Positions 11,651-23,104 of a DNA stretch of 56,340 nucleotides are shown piece by piece; position 1 is the stretch's first letter; every line of letters starts with the position of its first letter. Under the pieces are notes generated by a model, which worked only from the letters and a program-made list of their open reading frames with translations, was not told where the DNA came from and did not search any database. Origin of the DNA: Euprymna scolopes (taxonomy: Eukaryota; Mollusca; Cephalopoda; Sepiida; Sepiolidae); assembly GCA_024364805.1 (NCBI GenBank), contig CM044518.1:19806574-19862913 (forward strand), written 5' to 3'. The position numbers and the translations under genes are program-made.

Positions 11651-12569
11651 ACTTTGTTGTTCGCAGTATTTCATTAGCTCTGTGAATTTACATGTTTTCC
11701 TACGAACGAAACCGCTATTTTTAAGGCTCAACAGCTGCATGCGAAGACGAAGAAGGTTTGCACAAACATATAAGCGAATGACACATAAGCGGCAACAGGG
11801 AGATCGTGGGTGATAACGTACGTATGAACATAAAAGTGACCTTGCATATTATCATAGAGACTAGCAGAACCTGTGAAAATTCCACGGAACGAGAAATATA
11901 TTTAATCAACAAATATGCATTGATAAAGCAAATCTCTTTCTGGTTATCGCAAAAAATAATGTTTATTTAGGAAAGCCAATAACACGCAGCACATATGCAT
12001 TTATGTATATTTCTGTTAAAACAGTGCCCTATTAATGTTACATATTAATATGATCCAAGAAGATAAATAAATAAGTAAAATAAATACTCAGAAACTAGTA
12101 TTGTGCTACATAGTTAAATCCCAAATTGTAAGATACCATCGTTAATTTAGCCGTCTATCTTTTTTCACTTTATATTTTGGATTTTCTTTTTCCTTTTATT
12201 TTTATTTCTTTTTTTGCTCATTCCGAATCTTCTCACCATGTAAAGAAATAAAAAAGTAAAAAGAAAATGAAATTTAAAAAAAAACAAAAAGAAAACAAAC
12301 AGTATTAAAAAGTGGAAAAAAAAACAAGTTAGGGAAGTTCTTCAGTACCGCAGTTACTGGAAGAATATTTTCTTCTTATATATGCCTGCTTCCTTTGCAT
12401 AATTATTTTTTACGTAAGGTTTTGCTGACTCGTTTATACAGTGGAATAATCATCATATGTTATTATAATATTCGAAAACGAAATTAAAACAAATGAATCT
12501 GGCTCTCATATTCTTATAAATGATTACTAGATCCCATTTTGTAAACTAATATTTTGCTAATTTAGCTTT
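11651..12569. other. Unannotated AT-rich DNA
   Basis: No coding similarity. A T-rich stretch (about 12160-12225) faces an A-rich stretch (about 12240-12330), a loose inverted pair that base composition alone may explain. Confidence 0.45.
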
Positions 12570-12900
12570 TTCTGAAGCAGTTTGCCCATTAAAAATTGTA
12601 TTTGGCTTTTTTCCAAGCGTCAATTACAGACTACTAAAATAAGAGGCATGCAGAAATTTGTATTTCTAAAAGCAGTTTGACCTGCAAATTGGTTTTGACC
12701 AATTTCAAAGCATAATGTATGGATAAATAAGGAAGAAGAAAGCAGAATTAAATGAGGCTACAAAGAAAGGAATATCACTTTTATAATCTTGGCAAGGGGT
12801 CTAGATTCTTCGTGAGTTTGGCCTTTCTTTAAGCAGTTTGGCTTTAACTAAAATTGTATTTTCCCATTTTCAAAGAGTATTTTACGGAGAAATAAAACAA
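12570..12900. repeat. Degenerate direct repeats around an AAGCAGTTTG anchor
   Basis: AAGCAGTTTG followed by an AAATTGTATTTT-like and then a CAAAGCATAATTTACGGA-like segment recurs near 12577, 12669 and 12832. Spacing is irregular (about 92 and 163). Unnamed old tandem or dispersed repeat. Confidence 0.55.
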
Positions 12901-13246
12901 GACCCAAGCATAATATTATATAAATGAACATATTTTAATTTTTTAAGCGACAGACTTCGACAGGAATTTTATCTGAGCTGATTTAGCAAAGATGATTAGA
13001 AAATCGATAGATAATTTCCTGTGTGTCACAAATCTAATTTATCATTTTCTTTGAAAAGCTGTTTGAACTATTGCCAATGCCGGTTTCAGTTTTTTTTGTG
13101 TGTGATAATAATTGAATTGCGTTTTCTGCTTAAAATTTAGTTTTCTGTGTTTCAATAATTCCACAGAAATATTAAAACAAAAAAGCCCAACATTTTACAG
13201 CTTTCCAATTATGCTTTTTTCCGATAAATTTTAAATTTAAAAGAAG

Positions 13247-13273
13247 TATATATATATATATATATATATATAT
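13247..13273. repeat. (TA)n array running into the assembly gap
   Basis: The TA array continues to the first N, so its true length is unknown and it probably caused the gap. Confidence 0.95.
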
Positions 13274-13828
13274 NNNNNNNNNNNNNNNNNNNNNNNNNNN
13301 NNNNNNNNNNNNNNNNNNNNNNNNNNNNNNNNNNNNNNNNNNNNNNNNNNNNNNNNNNNNNNNNNNNNNNNNNNNNNNNNNNNNNNNNNNNNNNNNNNNN
13401 NNNNNNNNNNNNNNNNNNNNNNNNNNNNNNNNNNNNNNNNNNNNNNNNNNNNNNNNNNNNNNNNNNNNNNNNNNNNNNNNNNNNNNNNNNNNNNNNNNNN
13501 NNNNNNNNNNNNNNNNNNNNNNNNNNNNNNNNNNNNNNNNNNNNNNNNNNNNNNNNNNNNNNNNNNNNNNNNNNNNNNNNNNNNNNNNNNNNNNNNNNNN
13601 NNNNNNNNNNNNNNNNNNNNNNNNNNNNNNNNNNNNNNNNNNNNNNNNNNNNNNNNNNNNNNNNNNNNNNNNNNNNNNNNNNNNNNNNNNNNNNNNNNNN
13701 NNNNNNNNNNNNNNNNNNNNNNNNNNNNNNNNNNNNNNNNNNNNNNNNNNNNNNNNNNNNNNNNNNNNNNNNNNNNNNNNNNNNNNNNNNNNNNNNNNNN
13801 NNNNNNNNNNNNNNNNNNNNNNNNNNNN
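13274..13828. other. Assembly gap (555 N)
   Basis: Unresolved bases. The jockey/CR1-group LINE on the right starts mid-protein directly at the gap edge, so its missing 5' part may lie in the gap. Confidence 1.
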
Positions 13829-15690
13829 TATGCTCAGTCCGTTAAATCCAAAGTAGATGAGCAGCGACCGTGTTACCATCAGTTTTCGCAAATAACAAGC
13901 AGGATCCTGAACAGAAGCGTGCGTTCTATCCCAACCATCATCAATGGACCGGAGGTTTTCGTCAGCATCAGACAAAGCCAAATTAATTGCCAAGAAATTT
14001 GCAGCTAATTCTACCGTACGCGACGAAGGCCATCAACTCCCTATATTTCCTCCAATAACAGACAACACGCTATGCAACATACAAATATATGTGCGTGAGG
14101 GCGCCAAGCTAATCAAGAACCTTTATTCCAGTGAAGCAACTGGCTCTGACGGCATTCCAAATATAGTGTTGAAAGAGCTTCAACCAGAACTAGCCCCCAT
14201 AGTACAAAACTGTTTAAGCGTTGCCTTAAGGAGAAGTGCTTCCCAACAATCTGGAAAACTCATCAGTATGCCCTGTATTTAAGAATTCAGGTAATAAGTC
14301 ATCTCCCTCTCAGGACAACCCCATAAGTTCCCTGTGTTTCATGAGTTGTTGCTGGAATCCATATCAAATAAAGAAGTAGTCAACCACCTCAGCAGAAATA
14401 ACCTTTTAGTGACATGCAATATGGGTCCCGTTCTGCCAGGTCTACAGCAGATGTGCTAACGGTTATATCGCATAGGATTAGTGAATCGCTCTACAAATGC
14501 TTCCTTTCTAGGGCAATTGCTCTTGACATATCAAAGTCCTTCGATAAAGTATAGCACAAAAGCCTACTTAACAAGATTTCTAACTACGGTACAACTGGAA
14601 ATTTTTTCTCAATTATTAATTCATTTCTCTTTGATAGACTCATAAGAGAAGTGATTAATGGGCAGACACCAGAGGTTCACAGCATTAATGCTGGAGTACC
14701 TCAGGGGGTCCATCCTGAGCCACAATCTCCTCCTGATCTACATCAATGATCTCCTAAAACGAATTCTTAAATCATTCATTGACACGTATGCTGATGGCAC
14801 GACCCTCTATGGCAACACATCAAAGGCTGTAAACGATAAGGTTCTCTCTGGTTATCTCTCCTCTGATCTTGAAATCTTGGTACACTGGGGAAACAGGTGG
14901 CTGGTTACTTTTAATGCGTCTTAAACCAAGCTCCTATCTTTACATCATCAACGCTCTGATCCCTATCTGGCATCAATTTAAATGGATGTCTCTCGTCTTG
15001 GAAAAAACTCTATGTAATGACAAACTTCTGGGATTGACGTTTACTCCTGATCTTAAATTAAACACGTACATCATGTCTGTTGCCAAGGTCACTGTGGAAA
15101 TTAGTAGGATCCTTTTACCGCTCCAGAAGATATCTCACTGCTGATGCAATTCTTTGTCTATATAAAAGCCACGTACGTCCAAGGATGGAGTACTGCTGCG
15201 ACATCTGGGCAGGATCTGTTAAAACAACCTATCCTTCCTTAACAGAGTACAAAATAGACTTCGTGGATTAATGGGAAATGCCCTTTTCCTTTCCCTGAAC
15301 GCTCTCTCTCATAGAAGAGACTTTGCGAGCCTGTCTTTGTTTTATTCTTATTTCAATGGCACGTGCTCGTCTGAGCTTACATCTCTGGTGACCACTTGCA
15401 AATCATTCACGAATAACACTGTCAAGAATTTTCCCCCCTCTTTATGTGCGCCTGAATCAAAACGTAGATTCCATGAAAAAAACTTCTTTCTCATAAGTGC
15501 ATGCCTGTGGACCTCTCTTCTGTTTTCCTGTTTCCCGCCTGACTACAACTTGGATGTCTTCAGATCATAGATAAACAGGTCCCTTAAGTAAGACACTTTA
15601 TGAAATTTCCATTACTAACGATTACTACGATATTTTCCCATTGATTACTGTACACGCAATAACCCTTACCCCCGATATGTAATGTCCTTG
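13829..15690 (+). mobile_element. Jockey/CR1-group LINE, copy 1 (decayed, 5' end in gap)
   Basis: APE-type non-LTR element identified from its RT and C-terminal domain, collinear with copies at 23105-25179 and 52466-54774. It enters mid-protein at AQSVKSKVDEQR, passes the pre-RT linker (VREGAKLIKNLYSSEATGSDGI, about 14094-14150), the RT palm and the active-site box at 14787-14798, and ends in the conserved tail (VRPRMEYCCDIWAG near 15176; SLNALSHRRDFASLSLFY near 15292). The active site reads YADG instead of YADD, so the RT is dead even apart from its many stops and frame changes. 3' untranslated similarity runs to about 15690. Most damaged of the three long copies. Confidence 0.88.
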
Positions 15691-16280
15691 CTTTCTTAAA
15701 TAACTCAACACTTATGCAGTAAGAGATAATTTTAAATGAACAGATGGAATCTATGTATCTAATATGGAAAGCATGTTTTAGCCTAAAAAAGGGGCCCACT
15801 TGATTTCTTAGAACTTTGCCTGAAATAAAATAAAACAAAAAGATAAAATATACAATTCAACTTAAACAGAGTTAATTAACATATACTCCATAAGATCGGT
15901 TCCTATAAAGTTCCATCGCACAAAATACATGGCAACATATACACCTTCATTTTAGAATAAAAAAAATATTTTCCCCAATAACCCAAAATTGTAATTATCT
16001 TATGAGGTGAGCTATATTTTAGTAACGGTCTGTATATCAACCTCTTTCTCTCTCATTCTTATTGTATATTATTTGACAACTCTCTCTCTCTTTCTCTCTC
16101 TATCTATGTCTACCTATGACTGCCTTTCTATTCATTTACAGTCCAACGCAGCAAAGAAATAAGATTAATATAATGAGAATAGTTTCTTATAAAACCTACT
16201 GCACGGAAATCAGGCTGTCTGAATGTGTTGGCTTCTTGATACAAAATGAATCTACCATTGATGACTTTTTTTCATACCTT
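15691..16280. other. Unannotated AT-rich DNA with a CT tract
   Basis: A CT-rich simple repeat at about 16081-16110 is the only clear feature. Confidence 0.5.
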
Positions 16281-16340
16281 TTGAAAAACTTAATTATGTT
16301 TTGAAAAACTTAATTATGTTTTGAAAAACTTAATTATATT
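16281..16340. repeat. 20-bp tandem repeat, three copies
   Basis: TTGAAAAACTTAATTATGTT occurs at 16281, 16301 and 16321, the last with one G-to-A change. Confidence 0.95.
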
Positions 16341-16744
16341 TTGCAAAATAAAAACAAAAACATCCCACCTTCTCTCCTTTTTCTTTCTTCTACTTTCTTG
16401 TGTCTCTTTCCATCTCCCATACTCCCTGATTGGTTTCATAAATTTAAATGTACGAAATATAAATAATGTAACCCCTTTTCCTCTTCTATTGCAAAACCCA
16501 TTCATGTTCTGCAAAATAAGGAGCAAAAACGATAAAATACACTATAGAAAACTAAACTTAACACTTCACACTAGTAATGAGATACACAAAGCTTGAAGAA
16601 TAAAAACATGCTACAGAATAGCATAATGCAACATGAATAATATTTCCAAAAATACTGGGTTCGGCATTAAATAACCCGAGAAAGGGTGAGTATGCCTAAA
16701 ACAATACCACCAACGCAGATTTTACAACTAAATATTTGAAGATA
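16341..16744. other. No recognised feature
   Basis: AT-rich DNA between the 20-bp repeat and the truncated 3' edge of the Tx1-like LINE. Frames in it are open on both strands but low in complexity. Confidence 0.4.
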
Positions 16745-17840
16745 TAAATAACTTTAAACAACATAGCTCTTTGCAAGCACTGTTAAATCGTCGGCATACG
16801 CGGAATATTTCATCTGGGCATACGCACTTGACAAAGCCATTCCGCGTAGGACCGGATTTAACCTTTGCCTTTGCAAGAATATAGAACATCGGTGATAGCG
16901 GGCAACCTTGATGAATAGAACGTGATAAGCTAAAGAGCCTCAATCTTTTTCCATTATGTTCTACCACCCCGGCGAGGTTAGCATAGAGAAGATAACCACA
17001 CGAGCGAAATTCCGGGCCAAAACTGGCCGCCGACAAAACACCCCCCAAATTCCGATGACCAACCCTATCTAAGGCTTTGGACTGATCTAAATTGATCAGC
17101 GTGGTCTCTGTGCCCCCTTTTTCTATCATCACGCTTATCGTATGCAGGTTATCCTGGATTGTCCTGCCCTTCACGGCAAAGGTTTTCTCGGGCTAATAAA
17201 ACTAGCCAAGACAAGCTGCAAGCGGTTTGCATGAATATTGGCCAAAATCATTAATGCAGCGTTTATCATCATAAAACCCGAAAATTATCAAACTAATCAC
17301 CATCTTTATTTCTGCGAACAAGTTTCACGACGGCCATGGTAAAGTCCTTGGGATTGAGCCGTTCCTAAACCATGAGTCAAATAAACTGTCAACAAGGAAA
17401 CAAAGATGTATCACAACCTCAAATATACTTTGTAGTGAAGACCATCGATCCCCGGAGACTTATTAAGTCCTACCCGCTTTAAGGCTTCAATAACTTCATC
17501 CTTCGTTATGCAACCTTGGCACCGAGCCGCTCTGCTCATCGAAAGACGAAAGAAGTCAGCCAAATAGGTGCCGAACTGTTTTAATGACAGACCCGGTTTT
17601 ATGGAAAAAAGCTCCTGGAAATGGGAACTAAACACCTCCAGTACACTATAGTTTGTTGTCACGGTACACACATTCGGCAATGTGACACGTGCAATGTGCC
17701 GATCAGCAAGTTGTCGAAATTCCTCTTCACGCAGTTCACAGGCTATGTTTGTTGCTTCCTGATGCATTCTTTTTATCCTAGCCTTATTACTAAAGCTTGG
17801 TGTTCCTTTTCGGTAATGGCGACAAGCTAAGCCTTTATTA
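16745..17840 (-). pseudogene. Tx1-like ORF2, reverse transcriptase part
   Basis: Pre-RT residues read KARIKRMHQEATNIACEL (about 17790-17735), then EALKRVGLNKSPGIDGLHY, the L1-type NKSPGIDGL block (about 17475-17425). The palm contains TLINLDQSKALDRVGHRNL (about 17105-17050), where KAFDRVDH is usual, then IHQGCPLSPMFYILA (about 16915-16870). The catalytic YADD is present at 16787-16798 but in a different frame from the preceding block. At least three frame or stop defects are visible. Nothing after YADDLTVLAKSY resembles a Tx1 thumb domain. Confidence 0.82.
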
Positions 17841-17842
17841 TT

Positions 17843-18480
17843 TTATATGGAAAAATGCGCGCATGAAAAGTAATATTCTTAAGATTTTATTAAACCTGGA
17901 AAAGTAAAGGACAAGAAATTCAACCTAGAAAAGTAAAGAACAAGATATTCTAGTAAAGTAAAAAATAAGAATTTTTTAGACTTAAAATATTGTAGCTAAA
18001 AATAAAATTTGAATATTGATAAATATTTTATTTATTATTTGCATATGTTGTTGTTTATTGTTGAGTTAGAAAGGGTGCCAGTCGCTGGATTGAACTTATT
18101 TTCCCCCTATTATTTGCATATATTTATGTAGTGAAAATTGTTTGAATAAAATTAATTCATTAGTTAGTTAGTTAGTAGATGGAATTAATAATTTATAATT
18201 TACATAAAAAATAATAATTTTACTATATCATAATTAGGATAATTTAATTCTTTCTAACTCAACAATAAACAACAACATATGAGAATAATAAATAAAATAT
18301 TTATCAATATTCAAATTTTATTTTTAGCTGCAATATTTTAAGTCTAAAAAATTCTTATTTTTTACTTTACTAGAATATCTTGTTCTTTACTTTTCCAGGT
18401 TGAATATCTTGTCCTTTACTTTTCCAGGTTTGATAAAATCTTAAGAATATTACTTTTCATGTGCGCATTTTTCCATATAA
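17843..18480. mobile_element. 638-bp foldback element with 231-bp inverted arms
   Basis: Left arm 17843-18073 (TTATATGGAAAAATGCGC ... GAGTTAGAAAG) is the near-complete reverse complement of right arm 18250-18480 (CTTTCTAACTC ... CCATATAA). The arms are the same length and enclose a 176-bp loop with a short TTAG repeat. Each arm holds two copies of a 29-bp unit built on CTGGAAAAGTAAAGGACAAG. No protein is encoded. Ends with TA and TATGGAAAAA suggest a Tc1/mariner-type MITE with TA target duplication, but family and target duplication are unproven. Its left end abuts Tx1 ORF2 sequence. Confidence 0.88.
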
Positions 18481-18599
18481 TCCATGATTTTTCCAGGCAT
18501 TGCTATTGTATTAATATATAAATTTATAATATTTATTAATGATTGTCAAAAAAAATTAGCTCTCAAACACACATTTATGCAATATTTATCATTCAATCA

Positions 18600-19110
18600 C
18601 AGTAGTTTCGAGCCAGGGTCTCTACCGAGACTGCGGTTCATGAATTCGTGATCTGTATAGAGCGTAAACTAACAAAAAAGAAGATGGCACTCGGTGTCTT
18701 TTTAGATATCGTTGGAGCTTTTGACAACATACCCTTCAGTAGGATGTTCAAGTCGCTACGAGAACTCAATGTGCCACCAGTACTCATCCGATGGATTGAG
18801 TATATGGTGAGGCACAGAACAGTTCAAGTACAACTACTGAGGGCAACTGTTAAAAGGGAAGTAGTTAAATGAAACCCCCTAAAGTGGGATTTTATCACCT
18901 TTACTATGGAACTGTATGCTGAATCCTCTTTTAAAGGAGTTTAAAAATAGGAATATTTATGCCCAGGCTGCTGCTGATGACATCGCAGTGCTGGTCGCGG
19001 ATTCAAAAGCATCATTGGTCAGACGCATTGCCAAAATGGGACTACATTTTTCATCAAATGTGATAACGAAAAATTTGAGTTCATTCAAAGAATATGTATA
19101 TCATAGAATT
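18600..19110 (+). mobile_element. R1/I-group LINE fragment (RT palm)
   Basis: A short RT piece: ALGVFLDIVGAFDN (about 18686-18727), which carries the first catalytic aspartate, then IRWIEYMVRHRTVQVQLL. After a frame change come LSPLLWN-like and LNPLLKEFKNRNIYAQ (18917-18964) and AADDIAVLVAD (18973-19005). The last is the YADD box with Tyr replaced by Ala. FLDIxGAFDN is typical of the R1/I/jockey side of APE-type LINEs and differs from both other LINE families here. Only about 500 bp remains. Confidence 0.72.
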
Positions 19111-19224
19111 CACTAATATTTTTAATCGATAAATTCACCATTTTTTGCTATAAAATCATAAGGAGAGTTAAAAAAAAATTAGTTATTAAAAAAAAGTTCG
19201 GTTATTTAATTATAAAAAAAAAAC

Positions 19225-19295
19225 GATACACGGGATTGAACCTAAAATCTTTCCACCAACCCCTGGTACTCTAACCGTTACGCTAACATGTCATA
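19225..19295 (-). repeat. tRNA-derived SINE or tRNA relic
   Basis: On the minus strand, TAGCGTAACGG (19285-19275) fits an A box and GGTTCAATCCC (19242-19232) fits a B box. They are about 33 bases apart, the usual tRNA spacing. The sequence between does not fold as a good tRNA, and A-rich sequence follows, so a SINE head or decayed tRNA is more likely than a working gene. Confidence 0.55.
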
Positions 19296-19539
19296 TTGCA
19301 GTAAAAAATAGTTATATACAAAAAAACTTATGAAAAATAAAAAAAAGCGTTAGTCACTTATGTACTTACTCTCCTGTTTGTGAACCCACATATTTTGTTG
19401 TAACTTTTTTTCTACTGAACCAATTTTCGAAATTTTTTTTTCAAAATGTAGCTAATGATGTGTTCTATCCAACTGTATCACCTGTTTGAAAGTTGGTTGC
19501 GAACGGAATTAGTGGTGGGGGTTTTAATGTGTCTCGATT

Positions 19540-20457
19540 CATTCAATTTCGGACTTAACCATATATTCAACCTATCCCCTCCACTATCGCCCGACCTCAC
19601 CTAGACAATAGTGTCGCTTTAAGTTCCATAGATTGTGGATTGAGTCGTTTCCAAAAACTGGCCGAAAAGGAACCTAATGGATTACTTCATTTTTACCCAC
19701 CACTTTTTCCCAATGATTGCTCCTGTCAATTCCCGGTTTGAGGTTATAAATAGCCCGTCAAGGAAACCCTCCATGTCGAACAACAAATAACCGGCTAAAG
19801 TCCATTTAAGTTTACCGAAAAACGAGTAAGTCTGTGATCCGAATAAACTATATTGAGAAAAATTGGACTATTCCTACGTCAACTCGGCTAACACAGAACC
19901 GATCGATATAAATTGAGAGTTATATCGGACCAGAGCCACTGTCTACGTCAAAACTAAGTCACTGGCTTTTCATTTGGGAATTTGACGAGAAGATCAAACT
20001 TCTCCACAAAGTCACGAAATAAAACAGCGTCCCGATCTCTGTTAGTTCCCCTAGACGGTAACCCAAATCGATCTAACTCAATATCCAGGACGGCGTTCCA
20101 GTTTCCCGCTGAGATTACCGTTCGAGAAGTATTCATGGTTTGCTCAATTCGCCGAAAAAAAGGCAGCGAGCTGAACGTGGCTATTGGGCGCATAAACCCT
20201 AATAAAACGAACGCCATACCGTTTATGGTAACATCCAAAACTCAAAGTCTCCCCTCGGATTCCATGTAACACGGGTCATACGAAACATTTAATGACCTTT
20301 TTACTAGCGAAGAAACTCCTCTCGAGTGAGAATTGATGTACGCTGAGTAAGCAGAAAAGCTCTTAGAAAGTGAATGTAAATGGTCACTTAAATAAGGTGG
20401 GTTGCCTGCACGCAACAAAAATCCACAGAGGTGCTGCAGGGCTATGCTCAAGAGCAC
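19540..20457 (-). pseudogene. Tx1-like ORF2, APE-type endonuclease part
   Basis: Residues include ALQHLCGFLLRAGNPPYLS and SFSAYSAYINSHSRGVSSLVKRSL (20440-20300), then MESEGRL, DVTINGMAFVLLGFMRP (20238-20188), FFRRIEQTM and ISAGNWNAVLDIELDRFG (about 20120-20067). GDWNAVLD is the usual APE motif, so the Asp is Asn here. Past 19954 decayed matches (YIDRF-VSRVDV-, ITDLLVF) continue to about 19540. A stop separates the first two segments. Exo-endo-phosphatase fold, which nicks target DNA in the parent element. Confidence 0.8.
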
Positions 20458-20693
20458 ATTTCTGCGAGTCGGCCATTAGCCCTCTAATATTCACACTAGC
20501 AAGCTTGAGATCCATGATTGTGCCTTATGCTAGGGAACCAGAAACGAACATTGCGGTCGTATGTCTGCCGATATCTCTCGTGATTTAATAATACCCATCT
20601 GAATGTATCTCGTGATAAGTACCAATCTGAGTGTAGATGAGCCCATCACAAGAGATATCACCAACATGCAAAGGATGAATTGGTGTATTTATC

Positions 20694-22298
20694 CTATACT
20701 GGGAGAGATGCATTTTTATCTGGACACAACCTTTTCTTATTATGAATATCACTGTCTTTAAAGTAATTACCGGAGTGGTGAGATAAAAAATGTGTTAGCC
20801 TCCTCCAACATAGCCTAAAGGTCCTTTGCTCCTTCTTTTTTCGAATCAAAGTAAGGATACTTTTGGCGTTCGGGAAATTTGTGCGGTCACCAATGGGATT
20901 TCCTGCTATTTCCTCGAATTCAATCAATTTCATGAGGTCTAATCCTTCAAGATGGTTACAGTTATTTACGGCCCAGTCATTAATATCGCGAGTGTTTTGA
21001 CAGGGAGGCAGAGTGTTTTTTTTTTTTTTTAATTCTATTTCGGGAGGGCTTTTCTCGGTGAACTGGGAGTGTGTGGATCCAGGTAGGACTTCACAGGGGA
21101 TGCAACGGGTTGTTATGGAGGGGTGCAGGGGTAGAAGGAACAGGAGAGAAAATTTCATAAGTTTATTTAAAGAGCTGATTGCGTTCAATTTAGGGAGTTC
21201 CGGTAGGACAGGGGATATGACTGGAGGAGGCATTTTATAAGGGAAGCGGGGTTTCTGTTTGGAAGGGGACTAAGTGATTGCGTTGGAAGACTTTTTTGCA
21301 CTGTGTTTTGGAGAAGGGGTTGGGGATTATGTTCGTTGAACTTCTAGTTCCTTTTTAAGTTGACTATTTCAACATATTTGGCCTTTCCCGGGTCTTTTTC
21401 TAACATTGCCGCCTCTGTAGTTTGTTTGAGTGAAAGTCTTCCGAGGGCTTTTTCCCAACGACAATTTTGTTCCTCCGTGTTCGTAGTCTTTTCAGGAAGG
21501 AAGGAAGGAAGGAAGAGTCTTTCATTGAATGTTAGATCCCTAGGTGTTGGCCCACTCTGTTTTTTGGGTTCGCAGTATGTTTCTTCTGGGGAAATCAGAA
21601 ATGAGATTAACGAGTTCCTCACAGTTCAAACAAGTTGGTATTGTTTCTGCGACAATAATAGGGAATTTATCGTCACCGATTTTCAAAAAGGATTTAAATT
21701 AAGTTAAATTTTCTCGAGCTAGCAGGACGTCCAGACACCATATGTCATGGAAATCGTCACATTGGATGACAACGATTTCCCCATATATTGAAAGAAAGAC
21801 CTCGCTATGCAACCCGTTTACATTGTGAGGGACGTGGAACACATTAACAGTAGTATTTCATTTTCTCATATACACAGTGCGCAAAATATAATTTTGTGTT
21901 ATCATCCCTTTTTGAGATAGAGAAAGACAGTCATGAGGAGAACTGAATAGGGCATTCCACCGATTATATTGCATGTAATCAGTCTTAGTAATATTAGTCC
22001 CGGTTTTACAAGGGGGTTGGTGACTACATCAGATGTAGCGCACATAACTTTATTCGTCTTCTGATCGACGACAAACAAGATGAGACATGTTTTTTGGAAT
22101 TTCTTGCAATTTTTGTAGATCCACTACGAGCCTTTATTCCGTAAATAACTGTAGCCATTTCTTAGCCTTTTGCGCGGAGTCGGAGAAATATATATCCACT
22201 TTAAAGGGTTTACTCCAGGTATTGGTTGGATAAGTATCTTCAGCTTCCATTGAAGCGCTCTCTTCTTTCTTAGACTTGTAGGGAGCGGATGTAGCCAT
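20694..22298 (-). pseudogene. Tx1-like ORF1 (decayed)
   Basis: Upstream of the endonuclease in the element's orientation lies a long decayed frame set that fits ORF1 by position and size. It appears to open at the ATG at 22298-22296 with MATSAPYKSKKEESAS and continues with lysine-rich sequence, PFKVDIYFSDSAQKAKKWLQ and then stops. Further on, GEIVVIQCDDFHDIWCLDV (about 21790-21735) and CLNCEELVNLISD (about 21625-21590) are readable. The portion at 21233-20694 stays open for 179 codons. ORF1 proteins of this group bind element RNA; no domain here is clear enough to prove that. Confidence 0.5.
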
Positions 22299-22950
22299 AA
22301 CCAAAACTGTTTAAAAAAATGGAAAAAAAAGTCCGCAAAACAGTGAAAATAGGTCAGTAAAAATCCGTCGTAAAATAAATGAAAATTGATAACAACAACA
22401 GTGGCAGCAACAATAACGATAACAAAGGAAGCAGTGGCATAAGCGCTAAAATAATACCTTACCAAAACCACAAATAATTATAATAGGGGTAGATATTTAA
22501 TTGGTGCGCACCTCACTAATATGTGAGACGAGCTCGGAAAGTGGGGATTTAAACAACTCCCCTAAAAGGGGCACCCTTACAATTACAAAAATTACCTGAG
22601 TATCCCTGTCGGCATTCCCTAGTCAATAGGCCTCCGGCGACAAGCAATTAACTTACCCCACCCGAAAGCCGGGTGGGTGGACCTCCTTAAATATAACCCA
22701 GCGGTGGACTTCAGTCTGACAGGTACTAGGCTTGTTCCCGGCCCCGCACCTGTCGGGCTGAATGTCAAGAACGGATTCTGGACGATTACTCTATCCTGTC
22801 TCCATGCAGCTGAAACTGCTAGCAGACACATTCCAACCAATTATAATGAGGTTATGATTCCCCACAGGCGCAAGATTCTAAATTATATAGATTCTATAAT
22901 TATAAACGATGAACTGACGAATAAAATTAATTCACATTCTGCTATCAATT
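22299..22950 (-). other. Probable 5' untranslated region of the Tx1-like LINE
   Basis: Less AT-rich sequence upstream of ORF1, with a perfect 8-bp hairpin CCCACCCG-AAAGC-CGGGTGGG at 22657-22677. No frame in it resembles a known protein. The outer boundary is uncertain. Confidence 0.4.
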
Positions 22951-23104
22951 AATCAGAAAGCAGAATTGCTTCATAAAAATGAAACATTTTTAGCAAATTG
23001 CATCTGTTTTCTTCGTGTCAACACGAAAACAACCTTTGTTCTGTGGCTTCCAACTTCAGAACTGTCTACTGAGAACCAGTTACATCCAGGACTTGTATGG
23101 AACA

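Larger units (their letters stand above)
16745..22950 (-). mobile_element. Tx1-like LINE, interrupted and truncated after the RT active site
   Basis: On the minus strand, in 5' to 3' order: a probable 5' untranslated region (22950-22299), ORF1 (22298 down to about 20694), ORF2 endonuclease (20457-19540) and RT (17840-16745). The wording of endonuclease and RT matches the Tx1 group of the L1 superfamily. Similarity stops just after YADD, so the RT thumb and 3' end are missing. That is unusual, since LINEs normally lose the 5' end. A block of about 1.7 kb (17843 to about 19540) separates endonuclease and RT and holds a foldback element, an R1-like RT fragment and a tRNA-like relic, read as later insertions. 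Confidence 0.8.

Noticed and set aside
19225-19295. Functional tRNA gene
   Set aside because: A and B boxes are present, but the cloverleaf is poor and no terminator-like T run was evident; treated as a SINE or relic.
20694-21233. 179-codon frame considered as an independent host gene
   Set aside because: Its position directly between Tx1 ORF1 start and ORF2 endonuclease, on the same strand, makes decayed ORF1 more likely.
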